The notes under the pieces were generated by a model. That model made no database searches. It worked only from the letters and a program-made list of their open reading frames with translations, and was not told where the DNA came from. The position numbers and the translations under genes were made by a program. From positions 36,438-100,437 of the forward strand of contig JAZSJH010000004.1 of the NCBI GenBank assembly GCA_045534265.1: a DNA stretch of 64,000 nt, given 5' to 3'. The number at the start of each line of letters is the position of its first letter. Position 1 is the stretch's first letter. Of the stretch, positions 1 to 7,815 are shown piece after piece. The stretch is from CAKVLS01 sp045534265 (GTDB lineage: Bacteria > Bacillota > Clostridia > Christensenellales > UBA1242).

Positions 1-834
1 AACAAAACAACTGGCGAATTTATGAGCGACTTTGTTTATTCAAACATTGTTAATACATCATATGGATTGCACTTTTTGTACAAAGGCGAAAGCCAAGAAG
101 ACTATATTATCGTTGACAATAGTGGCAAAGAAGTCGTTTTTGATAAAAATTACATCTGGGGGCTTTTGGGTAGAAGTCCTTTGGGAGTAGGGTGTGTTGT
201 CGGTAAAAAAGACAACAAGTTTTATCTTGCCAACTGCAAAGGTCAAATTTTGTCCAAAGGTTATGATAGAAGATTGCTTGCTCACTCTGCTTCTTCTAGA
301 ATTTATGAAGCCACAAATGAACTAAAAGATAGCGGAAGAAAGTTTGTAGGGCTTATTGCTATGGACGGAACAGAGCTTGTTCCTTGCAACGAAGAATATA
401 TCCAAGAATATGATGACGTGTTTGTTTTGTCCGAACTTATCGAGAAATATGGCTACGGACTAATAAAATACGCAAGCGAAGATATTTTGGCTTCGGATAT
501 GATATTTATCAAACTTTTAGAAGCTGCGGTAAAAAGTCTTAGAACAATACCTGATTTTGTTAATAATAAAGACTATGTTATGCTTTTTGCACAAGAAGGC
601 ATAACGGGTATGTATTATTTGAGATTGGAACTATGCTTTGAAAAGGGAATAATTAGAACCAAAGCTGAACTTGACGCAAAAGAAACCCACGATAAGTTTG
701 TGGCACTAGTTGATAAACTTTTGGAAGAAGGTCTTCTAATAAATAGAATTATGGCTGATTATTTGAAAAAGCAAATCGATAATGTTTTAGAAAGATTGCT
801 TGGCAGATGGGAAAAAGTATTTATATTTGACTAA
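1..834 (+). CDS. WG-repeat-like protein, 5' end outside window
   Basis: The frame is open from base 1. An ATG at 22 exists but has no ribosome binding site in front of it, and the preceding codons (NKTTGEF) read like part of the same repeat, so the real start is probably upstream of the window. The visible part contains short beta-strand units of the WG-repeat type: a VDNSGKEV turn, then LANCKGQILSKGYD, then GLIAMDGTELVPC. The last third (from about residue 165) looks helical and charged. The biochemical role is unknown; WG repeats are usually binding surfaces. No signal peptide can be judged because the N-terminus is missing. A terminator follows the stop directly. Confidence 0.6.
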   Translation, partial: NKTTGEFMSDFVYSNIVNTSYGLHFLYKGESQEDYIIVDNSGKEVVFDKNYIWGLLGRSPLGVGCVVGKKDNKFYLANCKGQILSKGYDRRLLAHSASSRIYEATNELKDSGRKFVGLIAMDGTELVPCNEEYIQEYDDVFVLSELIEKYGYGLIKYASEDILASDMIFIKLLEAAVKSLRTIPDFVNNKDYVMLFAQEGITGMYYLRLELCFEKGIIRTKAELDAKETHDKFVALVDKLLEEGLLINRIMADYLKKQIDNVLERLLGRWEKVFIFD

Positions 835-860
835 AAAGGGCTTTTATAGCTCTTTTTTTT
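835..860 (+). terminator. Rho-independent terminator after WG-repeat gene
   Basis: AAGGGCT (836-842) pairs with AGCTCTT (848-854) with one G-U pair and a 5-nt loop, followed by a run of eight T. Confidence 0.8.
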
Positions 861-1070
861 GTTGCGATTTGGGGTTGTTTGGGGTATGGGGCTTGGCGTT
901 TGTGGATTGTTGTTGTAAAAGGTATATGTGATTTTTGGCTATATATTATATAATATATATAAATATATTAGTAACCTATTTTATATATTGTGGTCTTGTG
1001 GCGGTTTTTACACTATATTTTGGGGCTAAAAAATAACCCAAAAATATTCAAACTTTTTTCAAAAAAAGGG
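861..1070. other. Non-coding AT-rich spacer before the S10 promoter
   Basis: No gene is seen here. The stretch around 950-985 is almost purely A/T with several TATAAT-like hexamers, but none has a convincing -35 partner. It probably only separates the upstream gene from the ribosomal promoter. Confidence 0.5.
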
Positions 1071-1099
1071 TTGACTTGGGGGCAATATAAGTGTATAAT
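1071..1099 (+). promoter_or_regulatory. S10 operon promoter
   Basis: A -35 box TTGACT (1071-1076), a 17-bp spacer and a -10 box TATAAT (1094-1099) give a near-consensus sigma-A promoter. The spacer contains a G-run (GGGGGCAA). Transcription should begin near 1106, leaving a leader of about 230 nt before rpsJ. Confidence 0.9.
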
Positions 1100-1105
1100 A
1101 ACTTT

Positions 1106-1336
1106 GCTGTGAAAATGGGATGAAGCGTGAAGTTACCACTTATAGCTACATAAGGAGGAGAATTTACGCGGACAAGTTTGGCTTAAAGTCAAGCGACTAA
1201 CCCTTTGCAAGAAGAAAGAAAGCTTAATAATTTTTAAGTTTTTTTTATCGTTCACGGTAAGACACACACGGTAAGGTGTAATATCTTTTAGGAAATGCTA
1301 AAAGGGTTAGATTGGGTTAAGGAGGAAGATATATAA
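1106..1336 (+). promoter_or_regulatory. Structured S10 operon leader, candidate autoregulatory RNA
   Basis: This long leader holds several elements. CTAACCCTTT (1197-1206) is exactly complementary to AAAGGGTTAG (1301-1310), enclosing a hairpin AGCTTAA/TTAAGTT (1221-1240) that runs into a T-tract (1239-1246), like an attenuator. TAACCC (1198-1203) could alternatively pair with a second GGGTTA (1314-1319) that touches the rpsJ ribosome binding site. CACGGTAAG occurs twice (from about 1254). An orphan AAGGAGG (1152-1158) has no start codon at usable spacing. By analogy with r-protein operons elsewhere, control by an operon-encoded protein such as L4 is plausible, but this is inference. Confidence 0.55.
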
Positions 1337-1642
1337 ATGGCAACTCAAAAAATTAGAATTAAGTTACAATCTTATGATCACAACTTAATTGACCTAGCAG
1401 CTTCTAGAATAATCGAAGCAGCTACAAAAGCAGGTTCAAAAATCGCTGGACCTATTCCACTACCAACAAACAAAGAGGTAGTAACAATCATTAGAAGCCC
1501 ACACAAATACAAAGATAGTCGTGAGCAATTTGAAATGAGAACACACAAAAGAGTTATTGATGTTTATACATCTGCTAAAGCTCTAGATTCACTTATGAAA
1601 CTAGATTTGCCAGCTGGTGTTGATATCAATATCAAACTTTAA
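1337..1642 (+). CDS. rpsJ: 30S ribosomal protein S10
   Basis: S10 of the small subunit head; in many bacteria it is also NusE, part of the antitermination complex. The 101-aa product has the usual length. GPIPLPT (residues 38-44) and the basic loop from RSPHKYKD through MRTHKR (53-72) are the family signature, and the C-terminus ends in the normal VDINIKL. AAGGAGG lies 11 nt before the ATG. It is the first gene of the superoperon, directly behind the structured leader, so it is the likely target of any translational control exerted there. Confidence 0.97.
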   Translation: MATQKIRIKLQSYDHNLIDLAASRIIEAATKAGSKIAGPIPLPTNKEVVTIIRSPHKYKDSREQFEMRTHKRVIDVYTSAKALDSLMKLDLPAGVDINIKL

Positions 1643-1662
1643 TTCGTTAGGGAGAGAATGAT

Positions 1663-2301
1663 ATGAAAAAAGCTATTTTAGGTAAAAAGTTAGGTATGAC
1701 TCAAGTTTTCACTTCTAACGGATTGGTTATTCCAGTAACCGTTGTAGAAGCTGGTCCTTGTACAGTTATACAAAAGAAAACTGAAGAAAAAGACGGCTAT
1801 GAAGCTGTTGTAGTTGGTTTTGGCGAAACTAGAGAAAAACTAGTTAACAAACCACAAACTGGTGCTTTCAAAAAAGCAAACGTTTCTGTAAAGAAATATG
1901 TAAAAGAATTAGATGTTGACAACTATGCAGACCTTGAGGTTGGTAGCGAAATCAAGTGTGACGTATTTGCAGAAGGCGACATCGTAGACGTAACAGGCAC
2001 AACCAAAGGTCATGGTTTTAGCGGTAACATCAAAAGACACAACGCACACAGACTTAAGATGACTCACGGTACAGGTCCTGTACATAGAGAAGTTGGTTCT
2101 ATGAGTGCTAACTCAACACCAAGCAGAGTATTCAAAAATAAATTAATGCCAGGCCATTATGGTGACGAGCAAGTTACTATCCAAAACTTGCAAGTAGTAA
2201 AAGTTGATGTTGAAAGAAATGTGCTTTTAATCAAAGGTGCTATCCCTGGAAACAAAAACGGTCTTGTTACTATTAAAACGGCTGTTAAGGCTGGTAAGTA
2301 A
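1663..2301 (+). CDS. rplC: 50S ribosomal protein L3
   Basis: L3 is an early assembly protein whose long loop reaches toward the peptidyl transferase centre. The 212-aa protein starts MKKAILGKKLGMTQ as expected. The central extension GTTKGHGFSGNIKRH (112-126), followed by THGTGPVHREVGS (134-146), is the conserved rRNA-contacting loop. An AGGGAGAG ribosome binding site precedes the ATG. It sits between rpsJ and rplD with short gaps, the standard S10 order. Confidence 0.97.
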   Translation: MKKAILGKKLGMTQVFTSNGLVIPVTVVEAGPCTVIQKKTEEKDGYEAVVVGFGETREKLVNKPQTGAFKKANVSVKKYVKELDVDNYADLEVGSEIKCDVFAEGDIVDVTGTTKGHGFSGNIKRHNAHRLKMTHGTGPVHREVGSMSANSTPSRVFKNKLMPGHYGDEQVTIQNLQVVKVDVERNVLLIKGAIPGNKNGLVTIKTAVKAGK

Positions 2302-2312
2302 GGAGAGTAGTT

Positions 2313-2936
2313 ATGCCAAAAGTTAAAGTATATAATATGGCTGCTGAAGTTGTAGGAAATATGACTTTGAGTGATGAAGTTTTCGGTTGTGAATACAACG
2401 AAGCACTTATTCATCAAGTAGTAGTAGCTTATAACAACAATCAAAGACAAGGTACAAAAAGCGCTTTAACTCGTACAGAAGTAAGAGGTCATGCTAAAAA
2501 ACCTTGGAGACAAAAAGGTACTGGTAGAGCAAGACAAGGTTCTACAAAAGGTCCACAATGGGTTGGTGGTGGCGTAGTATTCGCACCAAAGCCAAGAGAT
2601 TTTTCTCAAAAAGTAAACAAACAAGCAAGAGCTGTAGCTTTCAAATCTGCTATCAGTGCAAAGCTTGCTGAACAAAAAGTCGTAGTTTTAGACGCTTTGA
2701 CAATCAATGACGCTAAAACAAAAGAGTTTATGAATGTTGCAAACAGCTTCAAAATGGAAGGCAAAACAGTAGTTGTTGTTGCTGAAAAAGATGAAAAAGT
2801 TTTGAGAGCTACAAACAATATTCCTTACATCAATGTAACAACTGCAGATCTACTAAACACTTATGACCTAGTAGCTTGCAACAAAGTATATGTTACTAAA
2901 GATGCAGTAAAGAAAATAGAGGAGGCTTATAAATAA
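2313..2936 (+). CDS. rplD: 50S ribosomal protein L4
   Basis: L4 lines the exit tunnel and in some bacteria autoregulates the S10 operon. The 207-aa protein carries the tunnel-loop signature: RTEVRGHAKKPWRQKGTGRA (about 54-73) followed by the GGGVVFAPKPRDF segment (85-97). The stop overlaps the rplW start (TAATG), so the two genes are probably translationally coupled. The structured leader upstream of rpsJ makes L4-type feedback conceivable, but nothing here proves it. Confidence 0.97.
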   Translation: MPKVKVYNMAAEVVGNMTLSDEVFGCEYNEALIHQVVVAYNNNQRQGTKSALTRTEVRGHAKKPWRQKGTGRARQGSTKGPQWVGGGVVFAPKPRDFSQKVNKQARAVAFKSAISAKLAEQKVVVLDALTINDAKTKEFMNVANSFKMEGKTVVVVAEKDEKVLRATNNIPYINVTTADLLNTYDLVACNKVYVTKDAVKKIEEAYK

Positions 2937-3238
2937 TGAATGCCTACGATATTATAAAAAGACCGCTACTTTCAGAAAAGAGCTATGCTACAATCGCTGA
3001 TAAAAAATACACATTTGTAGTAGAAAAGAGCGCTAACAAAGTAGAAATTAGAAAAGCGGTAGAAGAAATATTCAAAGTTAAAGTTCAAAAAGTAAATACA
3101 CTAATAGTAAAGGGCAAAGAAAAAACTCAAAACACTAAAAATGGTAGAACAGTTGGTAAAACTAGCGATTACAAAAAAGCAATCGTTTGGCTAACTAGCG
3201 ATAGCAAACCAATCGAGTTTTTTGAAAGCCTAAACTAA
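2936..3238 (+). CDS. rplW: 50S ribosomal protein L23
   Basis: L23 sits at the tunnel exit and is the docking site for trigger factor and SRP. The 100-aa product begins MNAYDIIKRPLLSEKSY, the normal N-terminus, and keeps the KYTFVVEKSANKVEIRKAVE strand-helix element (about 24-43). The start codon overlaps the rplD stop by one base, and a GAGG sequence in the end of rplD serves as the ribosome binding site. Length and position are standard. Confidence 0.96.
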   Translation: MNAYDIIKRPLLSEKSYATIADKKYTFVVEKSANKVEIRKAVEEIFKVKVQKVNTLIVKGKEKTQNTKNGRTVGKTSDYKKAIVWLTSDSKPIEFFESLN

Positions 3239-3258
3239 GGTAAGCGGAGGAATTAAAA

Positions 3259-4086
3259 ATGGCTGTTAGAAGACATAAACCTACTTCTCCTGCACAAAGA
3301 CAAATGTCTACTGCTGATTTTTCAGTTTTAACAAAGAAAGCTCCAGAAAAATCACTACTTGCTGAAAATAGCAAAACTGGTGGTAGAAACTCTTATGGCA
3401 GAATTACCGTTAGACATATCGGTGGCGGTAACAGAAGAAAATATAGAATTATTGATTTTAGAAGAAGAAAAGATGATGTTCCTGCAACAGTAACTGCAAT
3501 CGAATATGATCCAAACAGAACTTCATACATTGCATTGCTAACATATGTAGATGGAACAAAATCTTATATCCTAGCACCAGTTGGTCTAAACGTTGGTGAC
3601 AAGGTTATGAGTGGCGAAAACGCTGAAATTAAAGTTGGTAACTGCTTACCACTAGCAAATATTCCTGTAGGTTCAGTTGTTCACAATATCGAACTTCAAC
3701 CAGGAAAGGGCGGACAAATCGCTCGTTCTGCTGGTATCTCTGCTAGACTTATGGCAAGAGAAGGCAAATATGCAACTCTAAAAATGCCAAGTGGCGAAAT
3801 GAGATTAGTTCTTGCAACTTGCAGAGCTACTATTGGTCAAGTTGGCAACATTGAGCATGAAATCATCTCAATCGGTAAAGCTGGTCGTTCAAGACATATG
3901 GGTATCAAACCTACAGTTCGTGGTGTTGTTATGAACCCAGTTGATCACCCACATGGTGGTGGTGAAGGTAAATCACCAGTTGGTCGTCCAGGACCTGTTA
4001 CTCCTTGGGGTAAACCTGCTATGGGTCTTAAGACTAGAGATAGAAAGAAGAGCTCTAACAAATTTATCATAAAGAGCGCTAGATAG
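3259..4086 (+). CDS. rplB: 50S ribosomal protein L2
   Basis: L2 is a primary 23S rRNA binder needed for subunit association and peptidyl transfer. The 275-aa length is typical. The GRITVRHIGGGNRRKYR segment (47-63) forms the OB-like RNA-binding part, and NPVDHPHGGGEG (226-237) holds the invariant histidine loop near the active centre. The C-terminus is lysine-rich as usual. A GCGGAGG ribosome binding site precedes the ATG. It follows rplW and precedes rpsS, the canonical order. Confidence 0.98.
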   Translation: MAVRRHKPTSPAQRQMSTADFSVLTKKAPEKSLLAENSKTGGRNSYGRITVRHIGGGNRRKYRIIDFRRRKDDVPATVTAIEYDPNRTSYIALLTYVDGTKSYILAPVGLNVGDKVMSGENAEIKVGNCLPLANIPVGSVVHNIELQPGKGGQIARSAGISARLMAREGKYATLKMPSGEMRLVLATCRATIGQVGNIEHEIISIGKAGRSRHMGIKPTVRGVVMNPVDHPHGGGEGKSPVGRPGPVTPWGKPAMGLKTRDRKKSSNKFIIKSAR

Positions 4087-4097
4087 GAGTTAAAGTT

Positions 4098-4373
4098 ATG
4101 AGTAGATCATTAAAGAAAAAACCATTCGTTGAAGAAAGACTTTTTAACAGAGTTAAAGAAATGAATGAATCTAATACTAAAAAAGTCGTTAAAACTTGGT
4201 CAAGAGCATCTGTAATTTACCCAGAATTCGTTGGTCATACAATCGCTGTTCATAATGGTAAAAAACATATCCCAGTTTACTGTACTGCTGAAATGGTAGG
4301 ACACAAACTTGGTGAGTTTGCTCTAACAAGAACATTCAAAGGTCATACTTCTGGTAAGACTTCAGGTAGATAA
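4098..4373 (+). CDS. rpsS: 30S ribosomal protein S19
   Basis: S19 sits in the 30S head with S13 and contacts the A-site tRNA region. The 91-aa protein begins MSRSLKKKPFVEERL and contains KTWSRASVIYPEFVGHTIAVHNG in its middle, split here as KTWSRASVIYPEF and VGHTIAVHNG, followed by PVYCTAEMVGHKLGEF. This is an unbroken family match of normal length. A TAGGAG ribosome binding site overlaps the end of rplB, and the intergenic gap is only 11 nt. Confidence 0.97.
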   Translation: MSRSLKKKPFVEERLFNRVKEMNESNTKKVVKTWSRASVIYPEFVGHTIAVHNGKKHIPVYCTAEMVGHKLGEFALTRTFKGHTSGKTSGR

Positions 4374-4384
4374 GGAGATAAAAA

Positions 4385-4774
4385 ATGGCAAAAAGAATGA
4401 GAGAAAAGGCTGAAGCTAGATTCCAAAACAGAGATACTCGCCCAACAGCTATTACTAAAGACATTAGAATTAGCTCAAGCAAAGTAAGAATTGTTATGGA
4501 CCTAGTTCGTGGCAAAAAATACAATGAAGCAGTTGCTATTTTGAAAAATACTCCAAATGGTGCTGCTGAACCAATCTTAAAGACTATCATGTCTGCTGCT
4601 GCTAACGGTGAGCACAACATGGGTCTTAACAAAGATGATATGTTTGTTGCTGAAATCTGGGCAACAGAAGGTCCAACTCTTAAGAGACTAAACATTAGAG
4701 CTCGTGGTAGAGTTGACAGAATACTAAAAAGAACAAGCCATATAACTGTTATTATGGATACTATTAAGGAATAA
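4385..4774 (+). CDS. rplV: 50S ribosomal protein L22
   Basis: L22 contributes the long beta-hairpin of the exit tunnel. The 129-aa protein has an N-terminal basic extension of about 20 residues before the conserved core IRISSSKVRIVMDLVRGKKY (about 27-46). The hairpin GPTLKRLNIRARGRVDRILK (about 100-119) is intact, including the region in which macrolide-resistance changes arise in other species. GGAG precedes the ATG, with an 11-nt gap after rpsS. Confidence 0.97.
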   Translation: MAKRMREKAEARFQNRDTRPTAITKDIRISSSKVRIVMDLVRGKKYNEAVAILKNTPNGAAEPILKTIMSAAANGEHNMGLNKDDMFVAEIWATEGPTLKRLNIRARGRVDRILKRTSHITVIMDTIKE

Positions 4775-4790
4775 AGGAGAGAAAAGGCAA

Positions 4791-5465
4791 ATGGGACAAA
4801 AAGTTAGTCCACACGGACTTAGAGTAGGAATCAACAAGAGCTGGGACTCTTCTTGGTTCGCAGGAAAAGATAACTTTGCTAAATTTTTGAAAGAAGACAA
4901 TGTTATCAGAACTTTTATTAAGAAAAAATATTATGCTTGCGCTATTTCAAAAATCAGTATCGAAAGAACAGCAAAAAGACTTGTTGTAAATATCTTTACT
5001 GCAAGACCTGGCGTACTAATCGGTCAAAAGGGTGCTGGTGTTGAAACTTTGAAGAAAGAAGTTTTGAAACTAACTCAAGCAGACGCTGTATCTATCAACA
5101 TTAAAGAAATCAAAAATGCTGACATTGATGCAGTTCTAGTTGCTGAAAGCATTGCTACTCAACTAGAAAAACGTGTTCACTTTAGAAGAGCTATGAAACA
5201 AGTTATGCAAAAAGCTATGAAATCAGGCGTTCAAGGTATCAAAACTATGGTAAGTGGTCGTCTTGATGGTGCTGATATTGCTAGAAGTGAACATTACAAC
5301 CTAGGAAATCTTCCACTACAAACTTTGAGAGCTGATATCGACTATGGTACAGCAGAAGCTGCTACTACATTCGGTATTGTAGGTGTTAAAGTTTGGATTT
5401 ACAAAGGCGAAATCCTAGGCAAATTAAATGTTGCTGAAAAAGCTCCAAAAGGAGGAAACAAGTAA
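4791..5465 (+). CDS. rpsC: 30S ribosomal protein S3
   Basis: S3 lies at the mRNA entry pore. The 224-aa protein has the N-terminal MGQKVSPHGLRVGI signature, a type II KH domain with RPGVLIGQKGAG (72-83), and the C-terminal S3 domain with VSGRLDGADIARSE and DIDYGTAEA. An AAAGGAG ribosome binding site is present. The last codons contain GGAGG (5451-5455), which serves as the ribosome binding site of rplP, so the two genes are tightly linked. Confidence 0.97.
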   Translation: MGQKVSPHGLRVGINKSWDSSWFAGKDNFAKFLKEDNVIRTFIKKKYYACAISKISIERTAKRLVVNIFTARPGVLIGQKGAGVETLKKEVLKLTQADAVSINIKEIKNADIDAVLVAESIATQLEKRVHFRRAMKQVMQKAMKSGVQGIKTMVSGRLDGADIARSEHYNLGNLPLQTLRADIDYGTAEAATTFGIVGVKVWIYKGEILGKLNVAEKAPKGGNK

Positions 5466-5466
5466 T

Positions 5467-5904
5467 ATGTTAATGCCTAAAAGAGTAAAAAGAAGAAAAC
5501 AACAAAGAGGTAGAATGACTGGTAAAGCTACAAGAGGCAATACAATCTCTTACGGCGAATACGGTATCGTTGCTACAGAACCATGTTGGATTACTTCTAA
5601 TCAAATAGAAGCTGCCCGTGTTGCGATGACTCGTTACACAAAAAGAGGCGGTCAAGTATGGATAAAAATATTCCCTCACAAACCAGTTTCTAAAAAACCT
5701 GCTGAAACCAGAATGGGTAGCGGTAAAGGTTCTCCAGAATATTGGGTAGCTGTTGTTAAGCCAGGCAGAGTAATGTTTGAGCTTGCTGGTATTCCTGAGG
5801 AAAACGCTAGAGAAGCTTTAAGACTTGCTAGCCACAAACTTCCATGCAAAACTAAAATTGTTAAAAAAGAAGTTGATACTACAACAGAAGGTGGTGCAAT
5901 CTAA
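5467..5904 (+). CDS. rplP: 50S ribosomal protein L16
   Basis: L16 organises the A-site tRNA region of the large subunit. I place the start at ATG 5467, giving MLMPKRVKRRKQQRGRMTG, the normal N-terminus, with GGAGG (5451-5455) 11 nt upstream. A longer frame running back into rpsC would add 13 residues that do not belong to the family. The 145-aa product includes WIKIFPHKPVSKKPAETRMG and GKGSPEYWVAVVKPGR, both conserved. The stop overlaps the rpmC start by one base. Confidence 0.96.
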   Translation: MLMPKRVKRRKQQRGRMTGKATRGNTISYGEYGIVATEPCWITSNQIEAARVAMTRYTKRGGQVWIKIFPHKPVSKKPAETRMGSGKGSPEYWVAVVKPGRVMFELAGIPEENAREALRLASHKLPCKTKIVKKEVDTTTEGGAI

Positions 5905-6113
5905 TGAAAGTTAACGAAATAAGAAGCATGACAAGCGAAGAACTAGTTGCAAAACTAGCTAGCCTAAAAACTGAGCTATTCAATCTTCGTTTTCAACATG
6001 CTACAGGAAACCTAGCTAATCCAATGTTGCTTAACACTTTGAAAAAAGATATCGCAAAAATCAAAACAGTTATGACTGAAAGAGAAATTGCAGAAAAGGT
6101 TAAGAAGGCATAA
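5904..6113 (+). CDS. rpmC: 50S ribosomal protein L29
   Basis: L29 is a small two-helix protein at the tunnel exit near L23. The 69-aa product has MKVNEIRSMTSEELVAKLAS and the signature KTELFNLRFQHATGNLANP (about 22-40). The ATG overlaps the rplP stop, implying translational coupling. Length and position between rplP and rpsQ are standard. Confidence 0.95.
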   Translation: MKVNEIRSMTSEELVAKLASLKTELFNLRFQHATGNLANPMLLNTLKKDIAKIKTVMTEREIAEKVKKA

Positions 6114-6124
6114 GGGAGGATAAT

Positions 6125-6391
6125 ATGGAAAACAATACAGAAAGAAACAATCGTAGAACAAAAATCGGTGTTGTAGTTAGTGACAAAATGGACAAAAAAT
6201 GTGTCGTAGCTGTTACTTCAAACGAAAAACATCCTCTTTATAAAAAAGTCGTAAAACATACAAAGAAATTTGTTGCTCATGATGAAAATAATGAGTGCAG
6301 AGTTGGTGATACAGTAGAAATTATGGAAACTAGACCAATTTCTAAAACTTGTCACTTCAGACTTCTTCGTATCGTTGAGAGAGTTAAATAG
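6125..6391 (+). CDS. rpsQ: 30S ribosomal protein S17
   Basis: S17 is an OB-fold protein that binds 16S rRNA early in assembly. The 88-aa protein shows KIGVVVSDKMDKKCVVAV (about 13-30) and the H-P-L-Y-K-K motif, then DTVEIMETRPISKTCHFRL (about 63-81), which is the family signature. It has a short polar N-terminal extension (MENNTERNNR). AGGGAGG precedes the ATG. Its gaps to rpmC and rplN are short. Confidence 0.96.
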   Translation: MENNTERNNRRTKIGVVVSDKMDKKCVVAVTSNEKHPLYKKVVKHTKKFVAHDENNECRVGDTVEIMETRPISKTCHFRLLRIVERVK

Positions 6392-6409
6392 GAAAGGAGC
6401 AAAATTATT

Positions 6410-6778
6410 ATGGTACAACCTCAAACAAGACTTAAAGTCGCTGACAACACAGGTGCTAAACAAATTATGTGTATCCGTGTTCTTGGTGGTTCATTTAGAA
6501 GAAGCGGTAATATCGGTGATGTAATTATTGCTTCTGTTAAAAAAGCAACTCCAGGCGGAGTTGTTAAAAAAGGTGACGTTGTAAAAGCTGTTATCGTAAG
6601 ATCATGCAAAGGTGTTAGAAGAACTGATGGTTCTCATATCAAATTTGATGACAATGCAGCTGTTATTATCGATAACCAAAAACAACCTAAAGGAACTCGT
6701 ATCTTTGGACCTGTTGCAAGAGAATTGAGAGACGGTGGATATATGAAGATCGTATCTCTTGCTCCAGAGGTTTTATAA
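6410..6778 (+). CDS. rplN: 50S ribosomal protein L14
   Basis: L14 is a beta-barrel protein at the subunit interface. The 122-aa length is exact for the family. MVQPQTRLKVADNTGAKQ, then CIRVLGGS, VKKATPGGVVKKGDVVKAV and the C-terminal GPVARELRD are all conserved. GAAAGGAG is the ribosome binding site. Its stop codon forms part of the AAGGAG sequence used by rplX (TAAGGAG), so the two reading units are adjacent. Confidence 0.97.
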   Translation: MVQPQTRLKVADNTGAKQIMCIRVLGGSFRRSGNIGDVIIASVKKATPGGVVKKGDVVKAVIVRSCKGVRRTDGSHIKFDDNAAVIIDNQKQPKGTRIFGPVARELRDGGYMKIVSLAPEVL

Positions 6779-6788
6779 GGAGTATATT

Positions 6789-7247
6789 ATGGCTAATATG
6801 AACATTAAAAAAGGCGATACAGTTGTTGTAATCGCAGGTAAAGATAGTGGCAAAGTTGCCGAAGTACTAGCTTGTTATCCAAAAGATAATAGAGTTACTG
6901 TAAAAGGCGTAAACGTTGTAACAAAACACAACAAGCCAAGAAGTGCCCAAGACAAAGGCGGAATCGTTAAAGTTGAAGGCAAAATTGACGCTTCAAACGT
7001 ACAACTAGTTTGCCCAGTATGTGGAAAAGCAACAAGAGTTGCTCACAAAGAAGTAGATGGTAAAAACGTTAGAGTTTGCAAAAAATGTGCAGCTACTATC
7101 GATGGAGCTAAAAAAGCAACAAAATCTACTGCAAAAACTGAAAAAGTAGAAAAAACTGAAGAAAAAGCTGCTCCAAAAGCAAAATCAACTTCAGCTAAAT
7201 CAACTACTACAAAATCTACTACAAAAACTACTAAGGAGGCTAAGTAG
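6789..7247 (+). CDS. rplX: 50S ribosomal protein L24 with zinc ribbon and low-complexity tail
   Basis: L24 starts 50S assembly. I choose ATG 6789 (MANMNIKKGDTV), preceded by AAGGAG at 6778-6783; a longer frame into rplN is unsupported. The KOW motif lies at about 7-34. C75, C78, C97 and C100 form a CxxC pair, a probable zinc ribbon. From about residue 107 to 152 the chain is a Lys/Thr/Ala/Ser-rich tail not found in the normal roughly 105-aa protein. The same codons supply the rplE ribosome binding site (AAGGAGG). The tail may be disordered and rRNA-binding; this is inference. Confidence 0.93.
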   Translation: MANMNIKKGDTVVVIAGKDSGKVAEVLACYPKDNRVTVKGVNVVTKHNKPRSAQDKGGIVKVEGKIDASNVQLVCPVCGKATRVAHKEVDGKNVRVCKKCAATIDGAKKATKSTAKTEKVEKTEEKAAPKAKSTSAKSTTTKSTTKTTKEAK

Positions 7248-7252
7248 AATAT

Positions 7253-7795
7253 ATGAATAGACTACAAGAACATTACATTAAAAATGTTGTGCCTGCTTGT
7301 GTTAAAGAGTATGGTTATAAAAACGTTATGGAAGTTCCAAAGATCGATAAAGTTGTTATCAACCTAGGTCTTGGTGCTGACAAAGACAACTCAAAGAGCT
7401 TCAACAATGCTCTAGAAGAAATCGCACAAATCACTGGTCAAAAACCAGTAGCTACAACTGCTAAAAAGTCTATCGCTAACTTCAAAGTTAGACAAGGACA
7501 AAAAGTTGGTGCAAAAGTTACTCTTAGAGGCGAAAGAATGTATGAGTTTTTAGATAAACTTATCTCAATTGCACTTCCAAGAGTTAGAGATTTCAAGGGA
7601 ATTTCACCAAAAGCTTTTGATGGTAGAGGTAACTACTCTCTAGGTATCAAAGAACAACTTATTTTCCCAGAAATTTCATATGAAAAAGTCGACAAAATTA
7701 GAGGTTTTGATGTTGTTATCGTTACAACCGCTAATACAGATAAAGAGGCACTTACTCTTCTAAAAGAAATGGGTATGCCTTTTGCAACTAGATAA
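7253..7795 (+). CDS. rplE: 50S ribosomal protein L5
   Basis: L5 binds 5S rRNA in the central protuberance. The 180-aa product has the normal length. VPKIDKVVINLGLG (about 28-41), the basic loop TTAKKSIANFKVRQGQKVGAK, and RDFKGISPKAFDGRGNYSLG are conserved. The ribosome binding site AAGGAGG lies within the last codons of rplX. Order and spacing are standard for the spc operon. Confidence 0.97.
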   Translation: MNRLQEHYIKNVVPACVKEYGYKNVMEVPKIDKVVINLGLGADKDNSKSFNNALEEIAQITGQKPVATTAKKSIANFKVRQGQKVGAKVTLRGERMYEFLDKLISIALPRVRDFKGISPKAFDGRGNYSLGIKEQLIFPEISYEKVDKIRGFDVVIVTTANTDKEALTLLKEMGMPFATR

Positions 7796-7815
7796 GGCAA
7801 AGGGGTTTATATATT

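Noticed and set aside
58..285. Open frames opposite the coding strands of ribosomal and other genes
   Set aside because: They lie antisense or in alternate frames within well-conserved genes, lack ribosome binding sites and show no family sequence.
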